64,000 nt of DNA from Alphaproteobacteria bacterium (lineage in GTDB: Bacteria; Pseudomonadota; Alphaproteobacteria; Rhodobacterales; Rhodobacteraceae), in contig JAUIHM010000005.1 of NCBI GenBank assembly GCA_030432315.1, positions 1 to 64,000 on the forward strand. Reading direction: 5' to 3'. The notes beneath the pieces were generated by a model. The model made no database searches and was not told the DNA's origin. It worked only from the letters and a program-made list of their open reading frames with translations. This document shows, in pieces, positions 1-8,698 of the stretch; position 1 is the stretch's first letter; each line of letters starts with the position of its first letter. Both the position numbers and the translations under genes were made by a program.

Positions 1-867
1 CTCGACTATGCCAACCGGCTCCGCGAAATCGTGCCACTCTACGAAAAGGAACTGCTGATCGTGATGCGGGTGTATTTCGAGAAACCACGCACGGTCGTCG
101 GATGGAAGGGGCTGATCAACGATCCCGATTTGGACGGCAGCTATGAGATCAACAAGGGGCTGCGATTAGCGCGAAAATTGATGAGCGATGTCACCGATCT
201 CGGGCTACCCATAGCCACGGAGTTTCTCGATACAACCCTCGGTCAGTATTATGCCGACCTCGTTTCGTGGGGTGCGATCGGGGCCCGCACCGTGGAAAGC
301 CAGGTGCACCGCGAGCTTTCCTCGGGCGTGTCCTGTCCGGTCGGGTTCAAGAACGGCACCTCCGGCGACGTGAAAATCGCGGCCGATGCGGTGATGTCGG
401 CGTCGCATCCGCATCATTTCCTGGCTGTGACCAAGGACGGTCGGGCGGCGATCGCGCATACCACCGGCAATGAGGATTGCCACATCATTCTGCGTGGCGG
501 AACGAACGGCACCAATTACGATGCGGCGTCGGTGGACGATGCCTGCAGGGTGGCGGAAAAATCCGGCGGGCGCGGTGTGGTCATGGTCGACACCAGTCAT
601 GCCAACTCGCTGAAAAAGCCGGAAAACCAGCCGGCGGTGGCGGCCGATATCGCCGGCCAGATCCGCGGGGGAGAAACGCGGATCATCGGGGTGATGATCG
701 AGAGCAATCTGGTTGCCGGCAACCAGTCGGCCGACAGCGTGCCTTTGGTTTACGGCAAGTCGATTACCGATGGCTGCATTGACTGGGACACATCGGTGGA
801 CGTGCTCCGCAACCTGTCGGACGCGGTTGCCGCTCGGCGCCATGCGGCGGATCGGCTGGCAAGCTGA
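1..867 (+). CDS. 3-deoxy-7-phosphoheptulonate synthase (class I DAHP synthase), 5' truncated by window edge
   Basis: ORF with ELLIVMRVYFEKPRTVVGWKGLINDP, GARTVESQVHRELSSG, PVGFKNGT and VMVDTSHANS motifs typical of AroF/G/H; frame open upstream to base 1. Confidence 0.95.
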   Translation, partial: LDYANRLREIVPLYEKELLIVMRVYFEKPRTVVGWKGLINDPDLDGSYEINKGLRLARKLMSDVTDLGLPIATEFLDTTLGQYYADLVSWGAIGARTVESQVHRELSSGVSCPVGFKNGTSGDVKIAADAVMSASHPHHFLAVTKDGRAAIAHTTGNEDCHIILRGGTNGTNYDAASVDDACRVAEKSGGRGVVMVDTSHANSLKKPENQPAVAADIAGQIRGGETRIIGVMIESNLVAGNQSADSVPLVYGKSITDGCIDWDTSVDVLRNLSDAVAARRHAADRLAS

Positions 868-872
868 GGTCT

Positions 873-900
873 GCCGGGCCGGGTTTCGATCCGGCCCGGC
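873..900. terminator. Bidirectional hairpin between convergent genes
   Basis: Perfect 10-bp stem GCCGGGCCGG-gtttcgat-CCGGCCCGGC between convergent CDSs; no T-tract. Confidence 0.6.
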
Positions 901-924
901 CACCGCCCGCGGGCGTCAATCGGC

Positions 925-1482
925 TCAGGTGTCTTTCCGGGCGTAGCGCAGCAGGACGCCCCCCGATGTGAACGGGCGGATTTCGACCGGTGTAAATTCC
1001 GTGCGCGTGTGATCGGCCCTGAACAGGGGAGTGCCGCTGCCGAGAATCACCGGGACGAGGCAGAGCCGGATTTCATCCACGGCGCCGGTTCGCAGAAGCG
1101 TGGCTGTCAGGTCGGCGCTGCCGAAGACGAAAATGTCCTTCCGGTCGGAGTCGGCTTTGAGCGCGGCAATGTGATCGGAGATGTCCCCCCGCAGAACCCG
1201 GGTGTTGGACCAGTCTTCGGGGGTTCCGAGACGCGTTGCCACCAGTTTCTCAATCGAATTCATCCGCTCGGCAATGGCGCCGGTTTCCGCGGACCAGTGG
1301 CGGGCCATGCCGTCGAAGGTGCGCCGCCCGAACAGAAGGGTTCCGGCCTCGTCGAGTTGCCGCAGGGAAAACGCTTCCAGGTCTTCGCCCCACACCAGGG
1401 TGTGGAAGTCCAGCGACCAGGGGGTGGTGCCCTCGAAAAAGCCGTCGAGGGTCATCAGGTTCCAGGTAATCAGCCTGCGCAT
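925..1482 (-). CDS. Dihydrofolate reductase family protein (RibD C-terminal-like)
   Basis: MRRLITWNLMTLDGFFEGTTPWSLDF... and LLFGRRTFDGMARHW; internal ATG chosen over the longer ORF. Confidence 0.85.
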   Translation of the reverse strand: MRRLITWNLMTLDGFFEGTTPWSLDFHTLVWGEDLEAFSLRQLDEAGTLLFGRRTFDGMARHWSAETGAIAERMNSIEKLVATRLGTPEDWSNTRVLRGDISDHIAALKADSDRKDIFVFGSADLTATLLRTGAVDEIRLCLVPVILGSGTPLFRADHTRTEFTPVEIRPFTSGGVLLRYARKDT

Positions 1483-1513
1483 GCTGCCGCTCCGTGATGC
1501 GGGTTTCAGGGGC

Positions 1514-2008
1514 TCAGCCCGCCGCGACATGGGCCGAGAGTTTCGCGAGGGTCTGGACGCCGTATTCGACCGCGCCAAAGCCGATGACGATGGCGCGGCG
1601 CTCCGGCGTCGGGTGCATCTGGCGCAGGGTGACGACGGTCCTGCCGTTGTCCTGGGCATCGAAGGTCACCAGCATCCGGAAGCGGTCCGGGTCGCTGTCG
1701 GCATCGGTACCGTGGCTGACCTCGATCAGGTTCGGTGCCGCGATGCGCAGGAATTCCATGCGGTTGGAAAAACGCGTGCCGTCCGGCGCCACCATGTCGA
1801 ACCGCCATACCCCGCCGGTGCGGATGTCGATTTCGTGGGTCTCGATACGGAATCCGTCCGGTCCGAACCACTGCACGATCTGCTCCGGGTCTGTCCATGC
1901 CTTAAACGCAGTGGTGAGGTCCGCGTCAACGACCCGGGCAAGGACGACTTCGCGCTCCAGCGGCCAGGATGCCCATTCGGAGATCTGGGTGCTGCCGTAT
2001 TCACTCAT
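1514..2008 (-). CDS. SRPBCC / AHSA1-like domain protein
   Basis: FKAWTDPEQIVQWFGPDGFRIETHEIDIRTGGVWRFDM pattern; located downstream of an ArsR gene. Confidence 0.85.
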   Translation of the reverse strand: MSEYGSTQISEWASWPLEREVVLARVVDADLTTAFKAWTDPEQIVQWFGPDGFRIETHEIDIRTGGVWRFDMVAPDGTRFSNRMEFLRIAAPNLIEVSHGTDADSDPDRFRMLVTFDAQDNGRTVVTLRQMHPTPERRAIVIGFGAVEYGVQTLAKLSAHVAAG

Positions 2009-2345
2009 CCCCGTTTTCCTCCTTTACCTGCGCCAGATGCGCCTCGAACCGGTCAAGGCGCGCTTCCCATTGTCGCCGGTGGCAGGCCAGCCAGTCTTCC
2101 GCGTCCTGCAGGGCCTTCGGGTTCAGCGAACAGACCCGCGTCCTGCCTTCGCGCCGTGAGACGATCAGTCCAGCGCTTTCCAGAACCCCCAGATGCTGGG
2201 TAAACGAAGGCAGCGCCATGGAGAAGGGACCGGCCAGTTGGGAGACCGTTGCCGGCCCGGCGCTGAGCGCCTGAACCACCGCGCGCCGCGTCGGATCGGA
2301 AAGTGCGTTGAATGTGGTTTCGATGGTCTGGTTTTGATTAGGCAT
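2001..2345 (-). CDS. ArsR-family winged-helix transcriptional regulator
   Basis: FNALSDPTRRAVVQALSAGPATVSQLAGPFSMALPSFTQHLGVLESAGLI. Confidence 0.9.
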   Translation of the reverse strand: MPNQNQTIETTFNALSDPTRRAVVQALSAGPATVSQLAGPFSMALPSFTQHLGVLESAGLIVSRREGRTRVCSLNPKALQDAEDWLACHRRQWEARLDRFEAHLAQVKEENGDE

Positions 2346-2531
2346 GCGCCTAAGTAAACCCGGGTGACATTCAGGTCAATGCCTAAGTGTCAGATGGTCG
2401 GCCTGCCCCGCCGAAACCCGCCGGGGCTGATGGACTTTCGCCGCACCTCCGTGCCGAAGAAACCACGGTGCCGGTGGCGACCGATCCGGCTATGATGACA
2501 TCGGATGGTCTGTCAGGCAGGGGGCGTGGAG

Positions 2532-3173
2532 ATGCTGACGGTATGGGGCCGGGCGGATTCGTCGAATGTGCAGGCGCTGATGTGGTGCATCGGCGAGTTG
2601 GATCTGGAACATGTGCGCCTCGACGCCGGCCACAGGTTCGGCGGGACCGACACGGCGGATTTTATCGCCATGAACCCGAACCGTACCGTGCCGGTGATGC
2701 GGGACGGCGACGGAGACCCGGTCTGGGAGACCGCGGCGATGATCCGCTATCTGGCGGCACGCTACGGGTCCGACAGGTTTTGGCCGAAGGATCCCGCGGC
2801 GCGGGTCCAGGTCGACAAATGGGCGGAATGGGCGAAGCTGAACGTGACGCTGGCGTTTACAGTGCCGGTGTTCTGGAAGGTCGAGCGGACCGCGCCGCGG
2901 GACCGTGACCCGGAGGCGATCCGGGCGGGCATCGTGGCGCTGGAGCGGCTGCTGCTGATTGCCGACCGGCAGATCGGCGTTGGAGGTTTTCTTGCCGGGT
3001 CGGATCTGACGGTTGCCGACATTCATCTGGGCAGCGTGCTCTACCGGTACTATGAGATGGAAATTCCGCGTGCACAGCTGGCGAACCTGGCGGCGTATTA
3101 CCGCCGCCTGACGGAACGGCCGGCCTATCGGACGCATGTGATGGTGTCCTGGGATGCGCTGCGGGTAACGTGA
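2532..3173 (+). CDS. Glutathione S-transferase family protein
   Basis: MLTVWGRADSSNVQALMWCIGELDL...; GST N-terminal MNPNRTVPVMRDGD...VWETAAMIRYLAARY. Confidence 0.9.
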   Translation: MLTVWGRADSSNVQALMWCIGELDLEHVRLDAGHRFGGTDTADFIAMNPNRTVPVMRDGDGDPVWETAAMIRYLAARYGSDRFWPKDPAARVQVDKWAEWAKLNVTLAFTVPVFWKVERTAPRDRDPEAIRAGIVALERLLLIADRQIGVGGFLAGSDLTVADIHLGSVLYRYYEMEIPRAQLANLAAYYRRLTERPAYRTHVMVSWDALRVT

Positions 3174-3200
3174 CGCGACCGACCGGCGTGGCAGGAGGTG

Positions 3201-3782
3201 TCAGTCGTCTTCCCGGTAGTAGCCGATCACGTCGCCGTCCGTCGTGCAGCCGAGACCGTTCAGCAGGCGGTTGGAATAGTTGAAATAGGCGCAGACCTGG
3301 TTGACCTCGAGAATTTCTCCGTCGTCGCAGCCGGCGATTTTCAGCGCCTCGAAGTCGGATCTGACCATCTTGCCGACATCCGTGGTCAGTTTGCCGGCAT
3401 AGCGCAGCAGGGCGAGGTTCTTGCCCTCGAACACCTCCTCGGGCCGGTGTGCCTTCAGGGCAGTGAAAATGCGGTCTGCGCGTGGCTGGTCGCGCAGCAG
3501 GTTGCGAACGTTCATGAAATGGTGGGTCAGGGAATAGGTGCAGTCGTTGAGGATCGAGGTCCAGCTCGCCACCACCTCCAGAAACCAGAACGGCAGGGTA
3601 TTGTCGGTTCCATGCAGCACCGAACGGTAGAGGGTGACGTGCCCGTGCATGGTTTCGGGCCGCAGCGAATGCACCCGCATCACCGTATCGACGGTGCCGT
3701 GCGGCGTGCGGGCGGCGTCAAGCAGTTCAGCGAGGCGCGGCCCGGCGTCTTCGTCGGCGGTCATCTCGATCCAGGCTGTCAT
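3201..3782 (-). CDS. Carboxymuconolactone decarboxylase / AhpD-like family protein
   Basis: Helical AhpD-like pattern (VNQVCAYFNYSNRLLNGLG; MRVHSLRPETMHGHVTLYRSVLHG). Confidence 0.75.
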   Translation of the reverse strand: MTAWIEMTADEDAGPRLAELLDAARTPHGTVDTVMRVHSLRPETMHGHVTLYRSVLHGTDNTLPFWFLEVVASWTSILNDCTYSLTHHFMNVRNLLRDQPRADRIFTALKAHRPEEVFEGKNLALLRYAGKLTTDVGKMVRSDFEALKIAGCDDGEILEVNQVCAYFNYSNRLLNGLGCTTDGDVIGYYREDD

Positions 3783-3983
3783 AAATGCGGTCCCCGGGCT
3801 GGAAAGGTCAGACCATCATCGGCAGGTGCCGGACGCTTGTCGAGGCGATTGCGGGGTTTTTGCAAAAGTGCGGTTTTGGGGCGCTGTGGCCTCGTTTGCG
3901 CAAAACCGACAGGGGCAAGGCCAGAACGGCGAAGCTGCGGAAGTCCTGCGCCGTTGGAATGCGGGGGCGGTTTGATGCAGGCT

Positions 3984-4730
3984 TCAGGTCGATGGCAGTC
4001 CGGAGTGTGCGAAGGGCGAATCCGGTCCGGAGAACATGTCCTGGATGATGCGCCGTTCCTGCGGCGTCGGACCGGCGGGATCCGCGAGATGGGCACGGAT
4101 ACTTCGCGTCAGATCCTCAGGGCTCCAGCGGGCGCCGACCTCCAGAACCGGTACGTTGGCCTGGCGCAGGGCATGCCGCTTTAACCGGTCGCGGGTGACC
4201 ATGCGGCGCGGAGCTTCCCCGCCGCCGACAAACTCCAAGGCGAGCACCGGCAGGCCGGACCGGTCGACAATGGCATAATCGACGCTCCTCGCTCTGATTG
4301 AGGCGAGCGCCTTCTCGCGCAGGTGATCGGTGCCCTCACTGGCACAGGGTTGGATCAGGTCTCCAAGACTGGTCTGTGTCAGAACGCTGTGACCGCGGTC
4401 GAGATCAAACACGATCCGCTCAAGCACCGGCAGCAGGCTGTATTCCGGCCGCTGCAGAATCCGGCGACGTTCGAAGCCGAGTACCGGCAGGGAATCCGCC
4501 GTATCGGCGGCGGTGCCTGGTCTGATACCCTGCAGTTCGGGAGGTGTGAGATTTGGCGGAAGTGAAACGTGGACCCGCCTGGTATCGTCTTCGACCGCGG
4601 CGAGTAGTCGCAGTTTCCCGTAACGGGAATGGGACAGCCAGGCAAACCATGCGAGTAACGCCATGACAGGGACAAGACCCGGGAACCCGTTGGTAATGAT
4701 CTGGTTAAGAAATTCCGCTTGCGTGCTCAT
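3984..4730 (-). CDS. DUF2726-like protein with N-terminal TM segment (restriction-endonuclease-like fold)
   Basis: LLPVLERIVFDL...REKALASIRARSVDYAIVDRSGLPVLALEFVGG. Confidence 0.65.
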   Translation of the reverse strand: MSTQAEFLNQIITNGFPGLVPVMALLAWFAWLSHSRYGKLRLLAAVEDDTRRVHVSLPPNLTPPELQGIRPGTAADTADSLPVLGFERRRILQRPEYSLLPVLERIVFDLDRGHSVLTQTSLGDLIQPCASEGTDHLREKALASIRARSVDYAIVDRSGLPVLALEFVGGGEAPRRMVTRDRLKRHALRQANVPVLEVGARWSPEDLTRSIRAHLADPAGPTPQERRIIQDMFSGPDSPFAHSGLPST

Positions 4731-5036
4731 GTAATGATCTAGAGTACATCCGGATTGTCTGATGCAACGGCTACGGCCTGACTTGGTTTACACGCGCAGT
4801 GCATGATATGGGGTGGAATCTGGCGGTGAAACCTCTCCATCCGGTTAACGGGCGTGCGAACCCGCCTGAAAATGCCGAACTTACAGTAATTTGTGCAGAC
4901 CCGTCGGTCGACGGCCCGGGACCCGCGGCCGGCGCCAGGGTCGCGCACCGCCGTTTACCCTGTTGTGTATATTGCCGATTTTCCTGTCCTGACACGATCC
5001 GCTTGACGGAGGTATCGGGTACATTATGTCGGGATC

Positions 5037-5711
5037 ATGATCGGACAGGGCCGCAGATTCGCGCGAACGGACGCAGGACGAACCGGCCTTTGGGTCGAGT
5101 TCCTCGGGCTTTATCTCGTTGCGCCGGTGTTGATGGCGCTGGCCGTGCCGCCGGAGCGGATGTTTCCGGCGCTGTTCGCGGTTACGGTTGTCGGAGTGGT
5201 TCTGCTCACGCGCACGCCGGGGTTTTCGTGGGCTGAACTGCGGCGGCAGGAGAGCCGGTTCGACTGGCGGCTGATCGGGCTGATCGGTCTTGCGACGCTG
5301 GTGACCGGTGTCGTGGTGTTGTGGCTGACGGAGCCCGGGGCGCTGTTTTTCCTTCTGCGGCAGCAGCCGGGGCTGTTGCTGCTGATTCTGTGTCTTTATC
5401 CGCTGCTCTCGGCCCTGCCGCAGGAACTGGTGTTTCGGGCGCTGTTTTTCCGGCGCTATGCGCCGATTCTGCCCCGGGGGAAAGCGGCGCTGTGGCTCAA
5501 TGCAGCAGTGTTTTCGTTCGCGCATCTGATGTACTGGAACCTGCTGGTCGCCGGAATGACCTTCGCCGGAGGACTGGTTTTTGCCCATGTCTACGCCCGC
5601 CAAGGCAATTTTCCGCTGGCGGTCGCCCTGCACGCGGTGGCGGGGAACGTGGTCTTTCTGGTCGGGCTCGGAGTGTTTTTCTACTCCGGCAACGTGGTGC
5701 GGCCGTTCTGA
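5037..5711 (+). CDS. CPBP-family intramembrane protease-like protein
   Basis: Multi-TM; PQELVFRALFFRRY plus FSFAHLMYWN and HAVAGN motifs of CPBP/Abi proteins. Confidence 0.8.
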   Translation: MIGQGRRFARTDAGRTGLWVEFLGLYLVAPVLMALAVPPERMFPALFAVTVVGVVLLTRTPGFSWAELRRQESRFDWRLIGLIGLATLVTGVVVLWLTEPGALFFLLRQQPGLLLLILCLYPLLSALPQELVFRALFFRRYAPILPRGKAALWLNAAVFSFAHLMYWNLLVAGMTFAGGLVFAHVYARQGNFPLAVALHAVAGNVVFLVGLGVFFYSGNVVRPF

Positions 5712-6052
5712 GCGGCGGATTCGCTCCAGCTGTCCCAGGCTCGGAGCGCCTTGGCGGAGAAGGCGTAGGACGGGCCGCCGCCCATGTAGGTCGCCATGGC
5801 GAGGGCTTCGCAGAGTTCGGGGCGGGTGACCTTCAGGCGGATCAGGGCGCGGATGTGAAAGCCGATGCAGCTGTCGCAGCGGGTGGCGATGGCAATTCCG
5901 AGGGCCATGAATTCCTTGGTGCGTTCATCCAGCGCCCCGTTGGTTTTCGCCGCCCGGCCCATGGCGCCGAAGGCATGGGCGGTGTCGGGGATCTCGCGGG
6001 CGAGGGTGGCGATATTGGCCTCGGTCTCGGCCATGAAGTCGTTCCAGTCCAT
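5681..6052 (-). CDS. Carboxymuconolactone decarboxylase family protein (AhpD-like)
   Basis: LDERTKEFMALGIAIATRCDSCIGFHIRALIRLKVTRPELCEALAMATYMGGGP with CxxC. Confidence 0.9.
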   Translation of the reverse strand: MDWNDFMAETEANIATLAREIPDTAHAFGAMGRAAKTNGALDERTKEFMALGIAIATRCDSCIGFHIRALIRLKVTRPELCEALAMATYMGGGPSYAFSAKALRAWDSWSESAAQNGRTTLPE

Positions 6053-6081
6053 TCAGGTCTCCGGGAGCTATGGGGTCAGGA

Positions 6082-6591
6082 TCAGAAGTGGAAGCCGCGG
6101 GGATAGGCGTGATGGCCGTCGAAATCGCCCTTGCCGATGTCGAGGCCCTGGGACCGCAGCACGGCGTAGGCCATGCAGACATGGAAGAAGAAGTTGGGCA
6201 GGGCGTAGAGCGTCGTGAAATCGACGGCGGCCTGTTCGAGATCGGCCTGACCGGCGAGGTGGCGGATCCGCCGGGTCGTTGCGCCGGCGAAATCGGCCGG
6301 AGTGATACCGGCGAGAAAGCCGCGAATCTCGGCGCTGCGCTCCCACAGGGCTTCGGGGTCGGTTTCCTCGGTTGAGAGTTCGGGGGCGGCAACGCCGGTC
6401 AGCGGACAGATCGTGCGCAGGATGTACCCCTGGGCGGTCCGCAAGTTTTCACCGGCGCTGAGCATATGTGGTGCGAGGCGCTTTTCGAGCAGCAGCCGGG
6501 CGCCGGGTCGGGTTGCCAGCGCGTCGATGCGGTCGAGATAGTGGCGGAAGACCGGGACAGTGGCCTGATGGAGGGAGTCGTCGTTCATCAA
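6082..6591 (-). CDS. DUF1993 domain-containing protein
   Basis: Pattern LHQATVPVFRHYLDRIDALATRPGARLLLEKRLAPHMLSAGENLRTA; YALPNFFFHVCMAYAVLRSQGLDIGKGDFDG. Confidence 0.85.
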   Translation of the reverse strand: MMNDDSLHQATVPVFRHYLDRIDALATRPGARLLLEKRLAPHMLSAGENLRTAQGYILRTICPLTGVAAPELSTEETDPEALWERSAEIRGFLAGITPADFAGATTRRIRHLAGQADLEQAAVDFTTLYALPNFFFHVCMAYAVLRSQGLDIGKGDFDGHHAYPRGFHF

Positions 6592-6599
6592 GCGGGCTT

Positions 6600-7361
6600 T
6601 CAGAAACTGCCGGCGCGCAGGTCGGTGCGCCAGGCGGTGGGGGTGGTACCGGAAAAGTCGCGGAAGGCGGCGTTGAAGGCCGAGAGAGAGGAATAGCCGA
6701 CACCAAGGGCGATTTCGGTGATCTGGGCATCGGTGCCGGCGAGATCCTCGCAGGCGCGAATCATTCGCATCCGCCGCAGCGCCTGGCCCCAGGTCATGCC
6801 GGTCTCGGACTGAAAACGGCGGGCAAGCGACCGCGGCGTGGTGGCCACGGCAGCCGCGACATCGACAAAGCCAATCGGCTGATCGAGACGCTCGGCGGTC
6901 CAGGCCAGCGCAGCGCGGACCGGCGCCGAAGACCCCATGGGCATGAATGCGCGACCTGGGGTGGCTGAAAGATCCCAGGTGACGGCGGCAAGGGTCCGGA
7001 ACAGGGTTGAGGCGAGGGGCGGCTGCGGGTCGGTTTCGCCCCAGAAACGGCAGGCCAGTACCAGTTCGCGGGCCAGGGGGCTGATGTCGAACACACTAAG
7101 TCGTTCGGGCGGCGGCGGATAGGCGCTGGCACAGAACAGCACCGAACAGGCGCTGAGCGACCGGGAGAGGGTGACGTGGATCGGTGTGCCGGCGGCGATC
7201 AGCGCGGCGCGGGCGGGCGGCAGCGACCATTGCCGGTTGCCATGTTCGAGCCGCATGGTGCCGGCCCGGGCGTAGAGGAGGTAATGCCGCGCCACCTGGA
7301 AAGCGGTGCGCGGCATCGCCGGGAAATCCCGGTGCAGGGTATAGGCGTCGGGCGGCGTCAT
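6600..7361 (-). CDS. AraC-family transcriptional regulator
   Basis: C-terminal double HTH: TPRSLARRFQSETGMTWGQALRRMRMIRACEDLAGTDAQITEIALGVGYSSLSAFNAAFRDFSGTTPTAWR. Confidence 0.9.
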   Translation of the reverse strand: MTPPDAYTLHRDFPAMPRTAFQVARHYLLYARAGTMRLEHGNRQWSLPPARAALIAAGTPIHVTLSRSLSACSVLFCASAYPPPPERLSVFDISPLARELVLACRFWGETDPQPPLASTLFRTLAAVTWDLSATPGRAFMPMGSSAPVRAALAWTAERLDQPIGFVDVAAAVATTPRSLARRFQSETGMTWGQALRRMRMIRACEDLAGTDAQITEIALGVGYSSLSAFNAAFRDFSGTTPTAWRTDLRAGSF

Positions 7362-7377
7362 GCGCCGCAGCCTGACG

Positions 7378-7680
7378 TCATTTTTCCGGGGCGTAAAGCC
7401 GGGTCTCAAATCGGCGGCTGACCGGTGGGGTGGTCATCATCGGCCTGAGTGTCGCACTGACTGCGGCGAAGGTGTCAGAGTCGAGCCAGGCCTCGAAGGA
7501 CTGCGGGCTGTCCCATTCGTGCAGCACCGCCACATGGGTCGGGTCGCCGGTATTGGCGAAGGCGCGGAAGCCGAGATTTCCGGGTTCGGCCCGGGCGGCG
7601 GGACCCGTCGTGGCTAGGAAACTGAGGGCGCGGACCTGGTCGGCGGCGGAGACGGTGAAATCGACGATGGCGAGAATCAT
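7378..7680 (-). CDS. Antibiotic biosynthesis monooxygenase-domain protein (putative quinol monooxygenase)
   Basis: MILAIVDFTVSAADQVRALSFLATTGPAARAEPGNLGFRAFANTGDPTHVAVLHEWDS. Confidence 0.8.
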   Translation of the reverse strand: MILAIVDFTVSAADQVRALSFLATTGPAARAEPGNLGFRAFANTGDPTHVAVLHEWDSPQSFEAWLDSDTFAAVSATLRPMMTTPPVSRRFETRLYAPEK

Positions 7681-7803
7681 TTTTCCGGTTCCTGACTGGC
7701 TGACGGTGGTGAGTGGTTTTGTGACAGACTCGGCACTGTCATTCACGCGCTGAAATGACAAAAATAGGCTTAAAACGGACAGATTTCCTGAGTTTGTCGT
7801 AAA

Positions 7804-7819
7804 TGTTTCACGGGAAACA
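7804..7819 (+). promoter_or_regulatory. parS-like ParB binding site (15/16 match to TGTTTCACGTGAAACA)
   Basis: TGTTTCACGGGAAACA, intergenic; one central substitution from the bacterial parS consensus. Confidence 0.5.
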
Positions 7820-7856
7820 GACGAAAAGCGGCTTGGGTCACTCAGATATTTCAGTT

Positions 7857-7866
7857 ATTCATGAAT
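7857..7866. promoter_or_regulatory. Candidate ArsR operator palindrome ATTCATGAAT adjacent to the arsR-arsC start codon
   Basis: Perfect 10-bp palindrome ending 1 bp before the ATG at 7868. Confidence 0.4.
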
Positions 7867-7867
7867 T

Positions 7868-8698
7868 ATGGAAACAGAGCTTACGGAACGTTTTGCAACC
7901 CTCAGCCACCCGCAGCGGCTCGGCATTTTTCGCCTGCTGATGCGGCGCTACCCGGATTCATTGTCCGCCGGAGAAATCGCGGAAGTGCTGAGGCTGAAGG
8001 CCAGCACTGCATCGGTCTATCTCTCGGCGTTGACCCAGGCGGGACTGATCCTGCAGCGGCGGGAGGCGACCCGGATGCTCTACCGGGTCAGCCTCGACGG
8101 GGCGCGGGACGTGGTGACGGGGCTGTTTGAAGATTGTTGCCGCGGACGGGCGGATCTCTGCCCGCCGTCGATGGCCGAACCGGCAGGAAGTGGGGAAATG
8201 ATGTCTGACGGAAAGTTCAACGTGCTGTTTGTCTGTACCGGCAATTCGGCGCGGTCAATTTTTGCCGAAACACTGCTGCGCGACCTGGCGGGCGACCGGT
8301 TCAATGCTTTTTCCGCTGGAACGGCGGCGCGGTCGGAACTGAACCCGACGGCTGTCGAGGTCCTGCGCAGCAACGGCCATGATCTTGCGCATCTGCGGTC
8401 GAAGAACGTGTCGGAGTTCCAGCAGGCGGATGCGCCGCAAATGGATTTTGTCTTTACCGTCTGCGACCGCGCGGCCAACGAGGATTGCCCGCCGTGGCCG
8501 GGCCAGCCGGTATCGGGGCATTGGGGCATGGTCGATCCGGTGAAAGCTACCGGGACCGAAGCTGAACGGCACCTCGCCTTTCGTCAGGCCTATGGCGTGC
8601 TGCGCCACAGGATCACGGCATTTGCCGCCCTCCCGCTCGCGGCACTGGACCGGGCGTCGCTACAGCGGCGGATCGACGGGATCGGAGCCGAAGCGTGA
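7868..8698 (+). CDS. ArsR-family regulator fused to thioredoxin-type arsenate reductase (LMW-PTP-like ArsC)
   Basis: N-terminal wHTH ([32 protein letters not shown]...) followed by [22 protein letters not shown]-loop of ArsC/LMW-PTP. Confidence 0.93.
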   Translation: METELTERFATLSHPQRLGIFRLLMRRYPDSLSAGEIAEVLRLKASTASVYLSALTQAGLILQRREATRMLYRVSLDGARDVVTGLFEDCCRGRADLCPPSMAEPAGSGEMMSDGKFNVLFVCTGNSARSIFAETLLRDLAGDRFNAFSAGTAARSELNPTAVEVLRSNGHDLAHLRSKNVSEFQQADAPQMDFVFTVCDRAANEDCPPWPGQPVSGHWGMVDPVKATGTEAERHLAFRQAYGVLRHRITAFAALPLAALDRASLQRRIDGIGAEA

